This document shows, piece after piece, positions 52,042-61,143 of a stretch of 64,000 bases of DNA (its first letter is position 1; each line of letters starts with the position of its first letter). Position numbers and translations under genes: made by a program. This DNA comes from Ornatilinea apprima. GTDB lineage: Bacteria > Chloroflexota > Anaerolineae > Anaerolineales > Anaerolineaceae. The stretch covers positions 41,321-105,320 of the forward strand of contig NZ_LGCL01000004.1 of the NCBI RefSeq assembly GCF_001306115.1, in the 5' to 3' direction. The notes below the pieces were generated by a model. It made no database searches and was not told where the DNA came from. It saw nothing but the letters and a program-made list of their open reading frames with translations.

Positions 52042-53733
52042 ATGGATAACCCTATGGATACTTTATCCTGCGAGCAACTTGAAGAGCGAATGGCCTCCTT
52101 GCACCGCGCCAGCGTGGACCTGGTCAAGGAGAGCTCTCTTGACGCATTGTTGAAGCGCATTGCCGAAGAGGCCTGCCGCCAGGCGCGCGCGCGTTATGCC
52201 GCTGTGGGTGTGCTGGGCGAGAATGGCGAGCTGGAACAGTTTGTGCCGGTGGGCATGCTGCCGGAAGACATCGCGAAAATGCCCCACCCCCCGCGCGGTC
52301 TCGGCCTGATCGGTGAGTTGATGCGTGCCGACGAGCCCATGCGCCTGCCGGACATCGGCAGCGACCCGCGCAGCGCCGGTTTCCCGAAACATCATCCGCA
52401 AATGAACAGCTTTCTGGGTGTGCCCATCCTTTACGGCGGCGAGCACCTGGGGCAGATTTACATCACCAACAAAATTGACGGCGGCGAGTTTACCGAAGCC
52501 GACGAGCAGATCATCCAGACCTTTGCCGCCTACGCCGCCACCGCCATCCGCAACGCCAAACTCTATGCCAAACTGATGGAAAACGAAGCCGATCTTACCC
52601 AGAAGAACCGCAACCTGGCGTTAATCAACGACCTGGCCGCGGCGCTGGCTTCTTCCACCGATATTGATCAAATTCTGGAGCGTTCCATTCATCAGGTGCT
52701 TGAAAGCCTGCAACTCGAAGTGGGCGAGGTTTATCTCATCCAGGGCGACAGCAAGCGCCTCAGCCTGGTGCACCACCAGGGCAGCCCGGTGCGCAAGCTC
52801 TGGTCGCAGCCGCAGTTCCGCATGGGCGAGGGAGCGGTGGGCCAGGCCGCCGAAAGCGGCGCGCCGATGCATATTCACATCCCCGGCAGCGACACGCGCA
52901 AGCTCGATTACTCGGTGACCGAGCATCACCTCACTCAGATTGTCTGCTTCCCGCTCAACGGACGCCAGGGCGTGCAGGGCGTGCTGTGTGTGGGAACCCA
53001 ACGCCCGCGCCCCATCGATGAGACTGAAAAGCAGTTCATTGAAGCCATCTCTTCCTGGGTGGGCACCGCGCTCGAAAATGTGCACCTCAGCCTGCAGCAG
53101 CGCCGCCTGGCCGTGCTTGAAGAGCGCGAGCGCATCGGCATGGACTTGCACGACGGTGTGATTCAGTCTATTTATGCCGTGGGATTAATTCTGGAGCATG
53201 CCCGCCTGTTGATGCGTGAAGACCCCGACAAAGCCTACAACCGCATTGTGCAGGCAATCGACTCCCTGAACAGCACTATTCGCGACATTCGCGCCTACAT
53301 TTTAGACCTGCGCCCGCACCAACTGCACGATGAAAACCTGCTGCAGGGCATCCGCCGCCTGGTGAGCGAATTCCGCGCCAACACCCTGGTGGAAGTCTCG
53401 TTGCAGGGCCCCGCCGACGGCCTGGCCGATCTGCCGGACGCCCCGGCGCTGGCGCTTTTCCATATCTGTCAGGAGTCGCTGGCCAACGCGGCCAAGCACG
53501 CCCGCGCCCACCACGTTTATGTTAACCTGTGGCGCACCGTTGACCGCGCCCTGCTGGAAGTGCGCGACGACGGGCGCGGTTTTGAACCCGACGAAGTGCG
53601 CCTGGCGCTGGGCCACGGTCTGCCCAACATGCAGACCCGCGCGCGCAACGTGGGCGGCGACGTGGACATTTCCTCAGAGCCGGGTGAAGGCACCACTGTG
53701 CTGGCCTGGGTGCCGCATTCCAACGAAAGCTGA
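52042..53733 (+). CDS. GAF-domain sensor histidine kinase (NarL/DesK type)
   Basis: 563 residues, no membrane segment. Two GAF domains (about 25-175 and 200-350; SFLGVPILYGGEHLGQIYITNK and QIVCFPLNGRQGVQGVLCVGT), then a HisKA_3 dimerisation domain with phospho-acceptor His370 (ERERIGMDLHDGVIQS) and an ATPase domain (HICQESLANAAKHARAHHV N-box; VRDDGRGFEPDE; GHGLPNMQTRARNVGGDVDISSEPGEGT). It should sense a soluble ligand or redox cue and phosphorylate a LuxR/NarL-type regulator. No such regulator is adjacent. The second Met (codon 5) is an alternative start. Confidence 0.9.
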   Translation: MDNPMDTLSCEQLEERMASLHRASVDLVKESSLDALLKRIAEEACRQARARYAAVGVLGENGELEQFVPVGMLPEDIAKMPHPPRGLGLIGELMRADEPMRLPDIGSDPRSAGFPKHHPQMNSFLGVPILYGGEHLGQIYITNKIDGGEFTEADEQIIQTFAAYAATAIRNAKLYAKLMENEADLTQKNRNLALINDLAAALASSTDIDQILERSIHQVLESLQLEVGEVYLIQGDSKRLSLVHHQGSPVRKLWSQPQFRMGEGAVGQAAESGAPMHIHIPGSDTRKLDYSVTEHHLTQIVCFPLNGRQGVQGVLCVGTQRPRPIDETEKQFIEAISSWVGTALENVHLSLQQRRLAVLEERERIGMDLHDGVIQSIYAVGLILEHARLLMREDPDKAYNRIVQAIDSLNSTIRDIRAYILDLRPHQLHDENLLQGIRRLVSEFRANTLVEVSLQGPADGLADLPDAPALALFHICQESLANAAKHARAHHVYVNLWRTVDRALLEVRDDGRGFEPDEVRLALGHGLPNMQTRARNVGGDVDISSEPGEGTTVLAWVPHSNES

Positions 53734-53741
53734 CCAAATTC

Positions 53742-54479
53742 ATGGGCGAACAACATTCTCAAAAAGCCGCTCTGCGCGGCGAGCCTTCTTATGTGTGGCG
53801 CGCCGGGCAGGAACGCCGCCTGACGATGATTCTCGACGCCGCCGGTGAGCGCGCTCAGGGCCGCGTGCTGGAAAACGGCTGCGGTGTGGGCGCGTACCTC
53901 AGGCGCCTCGCCGAGCGCGCCAGCCTGGCCGCCGGCCTGGAAGTGGAGTTTGAGCGCGCGAAGGAAGCGCGCGCCCTGGGGCTGAACACGCTGTGCGCCG
54001 TTGGTGAGACGCTGCCCTTCGCCGCCGAAGAATTTGACCTGGTGCTCAGCCATGAAGTGATTGAGCATGTCAACGACGACCGGCAGGTGATCCGCGAAAT
54101 TGTGCGCGTGCTCAAGCCTGGCGGGCGGCTCACGCTCTTTTGCCCCAACCGAGGCTATCCCTTTGAGACGCACGGTATCTACTGGCGCGGGCGTTACCAT
54201 TTTGGGAACATTCCCCTGGTCAATTATCTACCGCGCGCCTGGCGCGACCGGCTGGCCCCGCATGTCAACGTCTACACCACGCGCGACCTGCAAGCCCTGT
54301 TTGCCGGCCTGCCGGTGAAGGTGGTACAGCGCACGGTGATCTTTGGTGCGTACGACAACATCATCGCCCGCCGCCCCGCGTTGGGCAAAGCCCTGCGCGC
54401 CGTGCTGCAGTTTCTGGAAAAGACACCCCTCAAACATCTGGGGCTGTCGCATTTCTGGGTGGTCGAAAAGACGGCCTGA
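53742..54479 (+). CDS. Class I SAM-dependent methyltransferase
   Basis: 245 residues. VLENGCGVGAYLRRLAE is the AdoMet glycine loop, FDLVLSHEVIEHVNDDRQVIREIVRVLKPGG the Methyltransf_11 core, and VNYLPRAWRDRLAPHVNVYTTRDLQALFAGL follows. Members with this tail often act on quinone-like or sugar/lipid substrates; none can be named. It starts 8 bp after the kinase stop and may be cotranscribed. Confidence 0.85.
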   Translation: MGEQHSQKAALRGEPSYVWRAGQERRLTMILDAAGERAQGRVLENGCGVGAYLRRLAERASLAAGLEVEFERAKEARALGLNTLCAVGETLPFAAEEFDLVLSHEVIEHVNDDRQVIREIVRVLKPGGRLTLFCPNRGYPFETHGIYWRGRYHFGNIPLVNYLPRAWRDRLAPHVNVYTTRDLQALFAGLPVKVVQRTVIFGAYDNIIARRPALGKALRAVLQFLEKTPLKHLGLSHFWVVEKTA

Positions 54480-54526
54480 CCCAACCCCGGCAGGGTTGTT
54501 GTATTCTACGAAAGAACATTTCTCTT

Positions 54527-54678
54527 GTAGGGCGGCGTTGAGGGCGGAATGTCTGTTTTGTGTCAAAACCATTTTGTCCCCGCCCGAAACCCGCCATTGG
54601 CTTTTGTTGGTGGGATTCGGGCGGGTAGCTATGCGGGTTTACCATTGATCAGTTCGACCCGCCCTGCTCCCACCCTAC
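54527..54678 (-). repeat. Palindromic intergenic element, inverted copy A
   Basis: GTAGGGCGGCGTTGAGGGCGG ... CCACCCTAC is the reverse complement of the 45.1-45.4 kb copies, with long identical stretches. Confidence 0.85.
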
Positions 54679-54697
54679 CGAAGATTGCGATTCTCTT

Positions 54698-54851
54698 GTA
54701 GGGCGGTGTTGAGGGCGGACGGTCTTTCTTGAGGCAGAGTCATTTTGTCCCCGCCCGAAACCCGCCGGTGATAAACCCATTGGTGGGTTTCAGGCGGGCC
54801 AGTACGCCGGTTTACCTTTGAAGCAGTTTTCCCGCCTTCCACCCACCCTAC
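54698..54851 (-). repeat. Palindromic intergenic element, inverted copy B
   Basis: Same borders, 171 bp after copy A, with a more diverged interior (CCCGCCGGTGATAAACCCATTGG in the centre). Confidence 0.82.
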
Positions 54852-54983
54852 CCGCGATGGTGATTGATGTTGTAAGCCCGCCTTCACGAAGGCGGTGCGG
54901 TGCCGCTGCACCCTACGGAAGAACCGGACCTTACGGAAGAACGCACCCACCAACAAATCATCCCCAGCCTGTGGAACTCTTGA

Positions 54984-54989
54984 TATAAT
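54984..54989 (+). promoter_or_regulatory. gatC -10 box, possible leaderless transcript
   Basis: TATAAT ends 7 bases before the gatC ATG, and there is no ribosome-binding site in between, so transcription may begin at or next to the start codon. No convincing -35 is seen. Confidence 0.4.
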
Positions 54990-54996
54990 AATTCTC

Positions 54997-55284
54997 ATGA
55001 GCCTGACCCAATCTGAAGTCGAACACATTGCCGAGCTGGCCCGATTGGACCTGACCGCGGAAGAACTCGAATCCTTCCGCCAGCAGCTTTCCGATATTCT
55101 GGAATATGCCGCCCGCCTGCAGTCGGTGGATACCAGCGGAATCCCGCCCACATCCAGCGTGCTGCCTCCGCGCAGCGTTCTGCGCCCGGATGTTGCCGAG
55201 CAGGGACTGAGCGCGGACGACGTTTTGCGTAACGCTGCCCAGACCGAGAATCACCAATTCCGCGTGCCGCCGGTGCTGGAGTAG
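54997..55284 (+). CDS. gatC: Aspartyl/glutamyl-tRNA amidotransferase subunit C
   Basis: 95 residues from the ATG at 54997. MSLTQSEVEHIAELARLDLTAEELESFRQQLSDILEYAARLQSVDTSGIPPTS is standard GatC, and the tail VLRPDVAEQGLSADDVLRNAAQ fits. It clamps GatA and GatB together in the complex that amidates Glu-tRNA(Gln) or Asp-tRNA(Asn). gatA starts 3 bp after its stop; gatB is 6.4 kb downstream. Confidence 0.95.
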   Translation: MSLTQSEVEHIAELARLDLTAEELESFRQQLSDILEYAARLQSVDTSGIPPTSSVLPPRSVLRPDVAEQGLSADDVLRNAAQTENHQFRVPPVLE

Positions 55285-55287
55285 CCC

Positions 55288-56781
55288 ATGAAAGCCGAAA
55301 ACGTTATGTCGGTCCGCGCCACCCTCGACGCTCTGCGCCAGGGGGACATCACCAGCTACGATCTGACCAAAGCCTGTCTCCAGCGACTGGAGGCCCTGAA
55401 TGGTTGCCTGCACGCCTTCCTCACCCCCACCCCCGAGCTGGCGCTGCGCCAGGCTGATGAGGCCGACCGCAAATACGCCGCCTGGCGGCAGGACCCTTCC
55501 ATCGAACTACCCCCGTTGCTGGGTCTGCCGATGGCGATTAAGGATGTGCTGGCGCAGTCGGGGGTGCGCTGCACCTGCGGCTCTAAAATCTTAGAGAATT
55601 TTATCCCGCCCTACACAGCCACTTCGGTGGAACGCCTGTTGAGGGCGGGCGTGGTTACGGTGGGCAAAACCAACACCGATGAGTTTGCGATGGGCTCGTC
55701 CACCGAGAACTCGGCCTACGGCCCCACCCACAACCCCTGGAACCTGGAGTGCGTCCCCGGCGGATCTTCGGGTGGCAGCGCCGCGGCGGTGGCCGCGCGC
55801 ATTGTCCCCGCCGCCCTGGGCACCGATACCGGCGGCAGCGTGCGACAGCCGGCCGCTTTTTGCGGGGTAACCGGCCTGAAAACCACCTATGGGCGCGTCT
55901 CGCGCTATGGGTTGGTGGCTTATGGCTCTTCGCTCGATACGGTGGGCGTGCTGGCGCAGAGCGCTGAAGACGCCGCGCTCATTCTGCCGCACATCGCCGG
56001 CCGCGACCCGCGCGACGCCACCTCAATGGATTTGCCCGTTCCTTCTGTTCGATTGGACCAGGCCAGCGTCCAGGGCCTGCGTGTGGGCGTGCCGAAAGAA
56101 TATTTTATAGATGGCATTCAACCCGAAGTGGAACAGGGCGTGCGCGCCGCCATTGAGGCCTACCGCCAGATGGGCGCGCAGATCGTTGAGATCAGCCTGC
56201 CCAACACCGCCTACGCCTTGCCGGTTTATTACCTCATCGCTCCCGCCGAGGCTTCGGCCAACCTGGCGCGCTACGACGGCATCCGTTTTGGCCCGCGCGA
56301 GGAAGGCGAGCGCATGTGGGAGATGTTCTTCAACACGCGCGGCAAGCGCTTTGGCGCCGAGGTCAAGCGCCGCATCATGCTGGGCACCTACGCCCTCTCC
56401 GCCGGTTATTACGACGCCTACTACGGCCAGGCACAGAAGGTACGCACCCTCATCAAGCATGATTTTGAAAGCGCCTTCAACGAAGTGGATGTAATCGCCG
56501 CCCCGGTGGCGCCCACCACCGCCTTCCGCATCGGGCAGCACAGCGGTTCGCCGCTGGAAATGTACCTTGAAGATATTTTCACCCTGCCGGCCAACCTGGC
56601 CGGTGTGCCGGGGATTGCCTTCCCGGTCGGGTTTGACAGCCAGGGGCTGCCGGTCAGCATGCAGTTGATGGGGCCGCACTTCCGCGAAGACGCGCTGCTG
56701 CGCGCGGCGCATGCCTACCAGCAGGCCACCGACTGGCATTTACAAATCCCAGAAGGTTTGGATAGAAAGGACAATCAATGA
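55288..56781 (+). CDS. gatA: Aspartyl/glutamyl-tRNA amidotransferase subunit A
   Basis: 497 residues. The amidase Ser-cisSer-Lys centre is complete: Lys in GLPMAIKDVL, and the serines in GGSSGGSAAAVAARIVPAALGTDTGGSVRQPAAFCG. It hydrolyses glutamine and channels ammonia to GatB. Typical GatA landmarks FAMGSSTENSAYGPTHNPWN and KRRIMLGTYALSAGYYDAYYGQAQKVR are present. Its stop overlaps the start of the following M3 peptidase (ATGA). Confidence 0.96.
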   Translation: MKAENVMSVRATLDALRQGDITSYDLTKACLQRLEALNGCLHAFLTPTPELALRQADEADRKYAAWRQDPSIELPPLLGLPMAIKDVLAQSGVRCTCGSKILENFIPPYTATSVERLLRAGVVTVGKTNTDEFAMGSSTENSAYGPTHNPWNLECVPGGSSGGSAAAVAARIVPAALGTDTGGSVRQPAAFCGVTGLKTTYGRVSRYGLVAYGSSLDTVGVLAQSAEDAALILPHIAGRDPRDATSMDLPVPSVRLDQASVQGLRVGVPKEYFIDGIQPEVEQGVRAAIEAYRQMGAQIVEISLPNTAYALPVYYLIAPAEASANLARYDGIRFGPREEGERMWEMFFNTRGKRFGAEVKRRIMLGTYALSAGYYDAYYGQAQKVRTLIKHDFESAFNEVDVIAAPVAPTTAFRIGQHSGSPLEMYLEDIFTLPANLAGVPGIAFPVGFDSQGLPVSMQLMGPHFREDALLRAAHAYQQATDWHLQIPEGLDRKDNQ

Positions 56782-58502
56782 CAGGCGTTTTTCCTGAATC
56801 GACTGAAGCGTTAATGAAATGGGAGTGGAGCGATTTTGCCCCGCATTATCAGGCGCTGATCGAAACCCAACTCTCCAGCGAGAACCTGCAAAGCTGGCTG
56901 GCCGGTTGGTCGCGCATCAGCGAGCACCTTGACGAGCTGTATAACCGCCTCTATGTGGCGCATTCCGCTTACACCGCCGACCACGAGGCCGAAGCGCGTT
57001 TTGATCACTTTATGGATACCATTTTCCCGCCGGCCATGTCGGCCGAGCAGGCGCTCAAAGAAAAGCTGGTGCAAAGCGGCCTGGAACCCGCAGGGTTTGA
57101 AATTCCGCTGCGCAATATGCGCTCCGAAGCCGAACTGTTCCGCAAAGAGAACCTGCCGCTGCAGGCCAGAGAGCAAAAGCTGTGCAACGAGTACGAGAAA
57201 ATCCTCGGCGCGCAGACGGTGGAGTGGAACGGCCAGGAGTTAACCCTGCTCAAGCTGCTCACCGAAACCCAAAGCGCCCCGCGCGATGTGCGCGAGAAGG
57301 CCTGGCGCATGGGCGCCGAAGTGGCGCTGCGCGACCGCGAAAAAACCAACCAGAAGTGGGTGGAACTGCTTGATCTGCGCCTGCAAATGGCCGCCAATGC
57401 CGGCAAGCCCGGTTACCGCGACTACCGCTGGCAGCAGTTCAACCGCTTTGACTACACACCGGCGGACTGCAAGCGTTTTCACAAGGCGATTGAAGAAGTG
57501 GTTGTGCCGGCTTCCAAACGTGTGTACGAGCGCCACCGCCAGAAGATGGGCGTGGAGAGCATTCGCCCCTGGGACATCACCCGTGATCCGCTCGGCCGTC
57601 TGCCGATTGCTGAACCGCCCCTCAAACCCTTTGCCACCATCGAAGAGCTGAAAGAAAAGGCTTCGGCGGTCTTCCATCATGTCGATCCGCAGTTAGGAGA
57701 ATATTTCGACACCATGGCGCGCGAGGGCTTTTTAGACCTGGCCAATCGCAAGAACAAGGCCTCTGGCGCGTACTGCACCACCTACGCCGTCAGCAAGCGT
57801 CCGTTTATTTTTGCCAACGCCATTGGCACGCACAACGACGTACAGACCACTCTGCATGAGAGCGGGCACGCCTTCCACGCCTTTGAATCCTTCCATCTGC
57901 CCTACCTGCCGCAGACGCAAACCCCGCTGGAGTTTGCCGAGGTGGCCTCGATGGGCATGGAACTGCTGGCCACGCCTTACCTCACCAAAGACCAGGGCGG
58001 CTTTTACACCCCCCAAGAAGCCGCGCGCGCCATTGTGGAGCATCTGGATGATGGCCTGGTCTTCTGGCCGTATATGGCCACCATTGACGCTTTCCAGCAT
58101 TGGGTCTACGAGAACCCCGAAAAGGCCAAAGATCCGGCCAATTGCGACGCCGCCTGGACAGAACAATGGCAGCGCTTTATCCCCGCCGAAGATTGGAGCG
58201 GGTTGGAAGACGTGTTGGCCTGCGGCTGGCACCGCAAGCACCACATCTTTACCCTGCCCTTCTACTATATTGAGTACGGCCTGGCCCAGCTCGGCGCGGT
58301 GCAGGTGTGGGCCAACGCCCTCAAAGATCAGGCTTCGGCGCTGGAAAATTACCGCAAGGCGCTGCGCCTGGGCGGCACGGCCAGCCTGCCCAAATTGTAC
58401 GAAGCGGCTGGCGCGCGGCTGGCTTTCGACGCTGAAACGCTTAAACGCGCGGTGGACCTGATCGAAGAACAAACCGACAAGCTGCTCACGCAAATCGGAT
58501 AA
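56778..58502 (+). CDS. M3 family oligoendopeptidase, second copy
   Basis: 574 residues. Zinc site TTLHESGHAFHAFES (HExxH) with the third ligand glutamate in LEFAEVASMGMELL. Compared with the 21-kb copy, the N-terminus is different and the zinc helix reads HESGH instead of HELGH, so this is a separate subfamily rather than a recent duplicate. Its start overlaps the gatA stop by 4 bp, so translation is coupled to an amidotransferase gene with no obvious functional link. A terminator follows. Confidence 0.92.
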   Translation: MTGVFPESTEALMKWEWSDFAPHYQALIETQLSSENLQSWLAGWSRISEHLDELYNRLYVAHSAYTADHEAEARFDHFMDTIFPPAMSAEQALKEKLVQSGLEPAGFEIPLRNMRSEAELFRKENLPLQAREQKLCNEYEKILGAQTVEWNGQELTLLKLLTETQSAPRDVREKAWRMGAEVALRDREKTNQKWVELLDLRLQMAANAGKPGYRDYRWQQFNRFDYTPADCKRFHKAIEEVVVPASKRVYERHRQKMGVESIRPWDITRDPLGRLPIAEPPLKPFATIEELKEKASAVFHHVDPQLGEYFDTMAREGFLDLANRKNKASGAYCTTYAVSKRPFIFANAIGTHNDVQTTLHESGHAFHAFESFHLPYLPQTQTPLEFAEVASMGMELLATPYLTKDQGGFYTPQEAARAIVEHLDDGLVFWPYMATIDAFQHWVYENPEKAKDPANCDAAWTEQWQRFIPAEDWSGLEDVLACGWHRKHHIFTLPFYYIEYGLAQLGAVQVWANALKDQASALENYRKALRLGGTASLPKLYEAAGARLAFDAETLKRAVDLIEEQTDKLLTQIG

Positions 58503-58523
58503 CCGCGAAGTAGACTGTATTGA

Positions 58524-58565
58524 GAGCCACCATCGCGCGATTGCCTGCCAGATGGTGGCTCTTTG
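58524..58565 (+). terminator. Rho-independent terminator after the gatC-gatA-peptidase operon
   Basis: 12-bp arms AGAGCCACCATC / GATGGTGGCTCT with a 16-base loop, then TT. Confidence 0.75.
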
Positions 58566-58621
58566 CTCATACCGGCCGAATCAGCCGCTGCGCCTCGCTG
58601 ATCTGGTAAGCACTTTGCAAG

Positions 58622-58649
58622 TTGGAATCTGGCGTAGTAATGTTACAAT
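58622..58649 (+). promoter_or_regulatory. Promoter for the sugar nucleotidyltransferase gene
   Basis: TTGGAA (58622-58627), a 16-bp spacer, and TACAAT (58644-58649), about 35 bases before the ATG at 58684. Confidence 0.5.
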
Positions 58650-58683
58650 AAATGGCAGCAAATACTCGAATGGGGAGAATTGC

Positions 58684-59697
58684 ATGACCAAGACAATTAA
58701 AATCGCTGTGCCGATGGCTGGTTTTGGAACCCGGATGCGCCCGCATACCTGGAGCAAGCCCAAACCCTTGGTGCCGATTGCCGGCCGCACGGTGCTGGAC
58801 TATGCCCTGGATCAATTCAAGAGCCTGCCCGTGGATTGGGACGTGGAATATATTTTCATCACCGGCGAGCAGGGCAAAGCGCCCATCCAGAAGCATATGG
58901 AGAAGTTCCACCCCGAGAAAAAGGTGCAGTACCTCATCCAGGCTGTGATGCGCGGGCAGTCTGACGCGCTCTACCTGGCGCGTGATTACCTCAAAGGCCC
59001 CACGCTGATGGCCTTTTCAGATACGCTCATCGAAACCGACCTGTCTTTTTTGGCAGCTGAAAATGCCGACGGCCTGGCCTGGGTTAAACCCGTGCCCGAT
59101 CCGCGCCGCTTTGGTGTGGCGCAGGTCACCCCCGAAGGCCGCGTAACCCGCCTGATTGAAAAACCGCAGGATATCAGCAACAATCTGGTGATTGTGGGGT
59201 TCTATTACTTCAAGAACGGCGAAGACCTGATCGACGCGATTGAAGAGCAGATGCGCCGCGGCACCACCCTGAAGGGCGAGTATTTTTTGGCCGACGCGGT
59301 CAATATTCTGCTCGAGCGCGGGCAGATCTTCCGTACGGTGCCGGTGGAAATCTGGCTGGACGCGGGCATTCCCGAAACCACCTTGGAGACCAACGGCTAC
59401 CTGCTTCATCACGGCTGCGACAACAGCCAGCGTTACGCCGGCCAGGATGGACTGGTAGTGGTTCCGCCTGTCTATATTGACCCCAGCGCCGAAGTCAGCC
59501 ATGCTGTGATTGGCCCAAATGTGTCAATTGGCGCGAACTGCAAGGTCAGCGAAGCCGTGATTCGTAACTCGATCATCGGTGACGAATCCACCATTGACCA
59601 GATGATTCTGACTGACAGCCTGATCGGTGACCGTGTGATCCTCACCGGCCAGCCCGATCGCTTGAATGTGGGAGATAATTCACAGATTACCCGGTGA
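58684..59697 (+). CDS. Sugar-phosphate nucleotidyltransferase
   Basis: 337 residues from the ATG at 58684, with GGGGAGAA upstream. KIAVPMAGFGTRMRPHTWSKPKPLVPIAGRTVLDYALDQF is the nucleotide-sugar pyrophosphorylase core; DTLIETDLSF carries the metal-binding acid; RLIEKPQDISNNLVIVGFYYF is typical of thymidylyl- and guanylyltransferases. A left-handed beta-helix tail (AVIGPNVSIGANCKVSEAVIRNSIIGDES) resembles the C-terminal part of GlmU- or long RmlA-type enzymes. It activates a hexose 1-phosphate; the base and sugar are not certain. It overlaps the next small gene by 4 bp. Confidence 0.88.
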   Translation: MTKTIKIAVPMAGFGTRMRPHTWSKPKPLVPIAGRTVLDYALDQFKSLPVDWDVEYIFITGEQGKAPIQKHMEKFHPEKKVQYLIQAVMRGQSDALYLARDYLKGPTLMAFSDTLIETDLSFLAAENADGLAWVKPVPDPRRFGVAQVTPEGRVTRLIEKPQDISNNLVIVGFYYFKNGEDLIDAIEEQMRRGTTLKGEYFLADAVNILLERGQIFRTVPVEIWLDAGIPETTLETNGYLLHHGCDNSQRYAGQDGLVVVPPVYIDPSAEVSHAVIGPNVSIGANCKVSEAVIRNSIIGDESTIDQMILTDSLIGDRVILTGQPDRLNVGDNSQITR

Positions 59698-59906
59698 GCG
59701 ATTCGGTAGAGTGTTACGCTGGGGCCTCCTATCCGCAGCGGCCGCTGGCTGTGCGGGTGGGAGAAGAACGGCTGGAAGTGCTGGAAATTTTGCGTGAATA
59801 CCGCCTTCCCGGCGGAAAAGGTTTCCGTGTTCGCGTACAGGGCGACCGGATTTATGAGTTACAGTACCAGGAATACCGCGATGAGTGGCTGGTTATTCCT
59901 GTCTAG
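59694..59906 (+). CDS. Small protein of unknown function
   Basis: 70 residues, beginning with GTG that overlaps the nucleotidyltransferase stop (GTGA), so translation is probably coupled. The chain YPQRPLAVRVGEERLEVLEILREYRLPGGKGFRVRVQGDRIYELQYQEYRDEWLVIPV looks like a small all-beta domain with an RxYELxY-xxxDEW ending, reminiscent of small uncharacterised domains such as DUF6504. There are no membrane or catalytic features. Position and coding pattern support a real gene. Confidence 0.6.
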   Translation: MSDSVECYAGASYPQRPLAVRVGEERLEVLEILREYRLPGGKGFRVRVQGDRIYELQYQEYRDEWLVIPV

Positions 59907-59934
59907 TTGATTGTTCAGGAGGTAAACCTATCCG

Positions 59935-61143
59935 ATGAGTGCCGCGCCCAGCAAACCGCAAACATCCACCCACAGCCCGAGGAGCTATCTTTCCAACCGG
60001 GTTACCAGCCTTAAGCCGTCTGGCATCCGCAAGTTCTTTGATATTGTGTCCACCATGGACAATGTCATCTCGCTTGGTATTGGCGAGCCTGATTTCACCA
60101 CCCCCGACCCGATCCTTGAGGCGGGTGTTCGCTCGCTGCGCAAGGGAGAGACGCATTACACTTCGAATCACGGTCTCATTGAACTGCGTCGCGCCATTGC
60201 CAGCCATCTTAAAAAGCTCTACGGTGTGGAGTATGATCCCCAGCGGGAAATTATTGTAACCGTGGGCGGGTCTGAGGCGCTGTATCTCACCGCTACCGGC
60301 CTGCTCAACCCCGGCGATGAGATGATTATCCCCACGCCTTGCTTTGTGGCCTACCAGGCCGAAGCGCACATGGCCGGGGGCGTGCCGGTGGAAGTGCCCA
60401 GTACGATGGAGAACAACTTTGCCCTCGACCCGGCCGCTGTGCGCGCCGCTGTGACCCCGCGCTCGCGCGCCATTCTGCTGGGCTATCCCAATAACCCGAC
60501 CGGCGCGGTGGCCCCCCGCGAAGCGCTCACAGAAGTGATCGAGATCGCGGAAGAGCATGACCTGATTGTGGTTTCAGATGAAATTTATGACCGTCTGGTT
60601 TATGGCGATCATCAGCACGTTTGCGTTCCCACCCTGCCGGGCGCGTACCACCGCACCCTGCTGCTGGGCGGGTTTTCCAAAGACTACGCCATGACCGGCT
60701 GGCGCATTGGTTTTATCGCCGGCCCGCCGGATATTATTGAAGGCCTGGTGCGCCTGCACCAGTACACCATCATGTCGGCTCCCACCACTGCCCAGTCGGC
60801 CGCCATCACCGCCCTGCAAGAAGGCGAGCCGTTTGTAAAGCAAATGGTGGGCGAGTATGACCGCCGCCGCCGGCTGATGGTGGAAAAATTCAATGCCATG
60901 GGGCTGCCCACCTTTGAGCCGAAAGGCGCGTTTTACACTTTCCCGAAGGTCAGCGTAACTGGCATGACCGACGAAGAATTTTCGGAGAAGCTGCTTCACG
61001 AGGAGCGCGTTGCTGTGGTGCCGGGATCGGCCTTCGGCGCGGGCGGCGAAGGGTTTGTGCGCGCCTGTTACGCCACCGCCTACGACCAGATTGAAGAGGC
61101 CCTGGAACGCATCGCCCGGTTTGTTGAGCGACACGCCAGGTAA
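59935..61143 (+). CDS. Pyridoxal-phosphate aminotransferase, class I/II
   Basis: 402 residues. LGIGEPDFTTPDPILEAGVRSLRKGETHYTSNHGLIELRRAIA and LGYPNNPTGAV are the substrate and cofactor loops, and Lys in LLGGFSKDYAMTGWRIGF is the Schiff-base lysine. It belongs to the aspartate/aromatic aminotransferase-like (Iγ) group typified by AspC/PatA. Exact substrates cannot be read. AGGAGGT lies about 10 bases before the ATG, and the gene is 28 bp after the small protein gene, so it probably belongs to the same transcript. Confidence 0.92.
   Translation: MSAAPSKPQTSTHSPRSYLSNRVTSLKPSGIRKFFDIVSTMDNVISLGIGEPDFTTPDPILEAGVRSLRKGETHYTSNHGLIELRRAIASHLKKLYGVEYDPQREIIVTVGGSEALYLTATGLLNPGDEMIIPTPCFVAYQAEAHMAGGVPVEVPSTMENNFALDPAAVRAAVTPRSRAILLGYPNNPTGAVAPREALTEVIEIAEEHDLIVVSDEIYDRLVYGDHQHVCVPTLPGAYHRTLLLGGFSKDYAMTGWRIGFIAGPPDIIEGLVRLHQYTIMSAPTTAQSAAITALQEGEPFVKQMVGEYDRRRRLMVEKFNAMGLPTFEPKGAFYTFPKVSVTGMTDEEFSEKLLHEERVAVVPGSAFGAGGEGFVRACYATAYDQIEEALERIARFVERHAR

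Larger units (their letters stand above)
54480..54996. other. Gene-free region with two inverted palindromic elements and the gatC promoter
   Basis: A short hairpin (CAACCC-CGGCA-GGGTTG, 54482-54498) follows the methyltransferase and may terminate it. Two minus-oriented full palindromic elements (54527-54678 and 54698-54851) come next, then a GTGCGGTGCCGCTGCACCCTAC hairpin (about 54896-54917, related to the one at 45054) and the gatC -10 box. No gene is seen. Confidence 0.7.
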
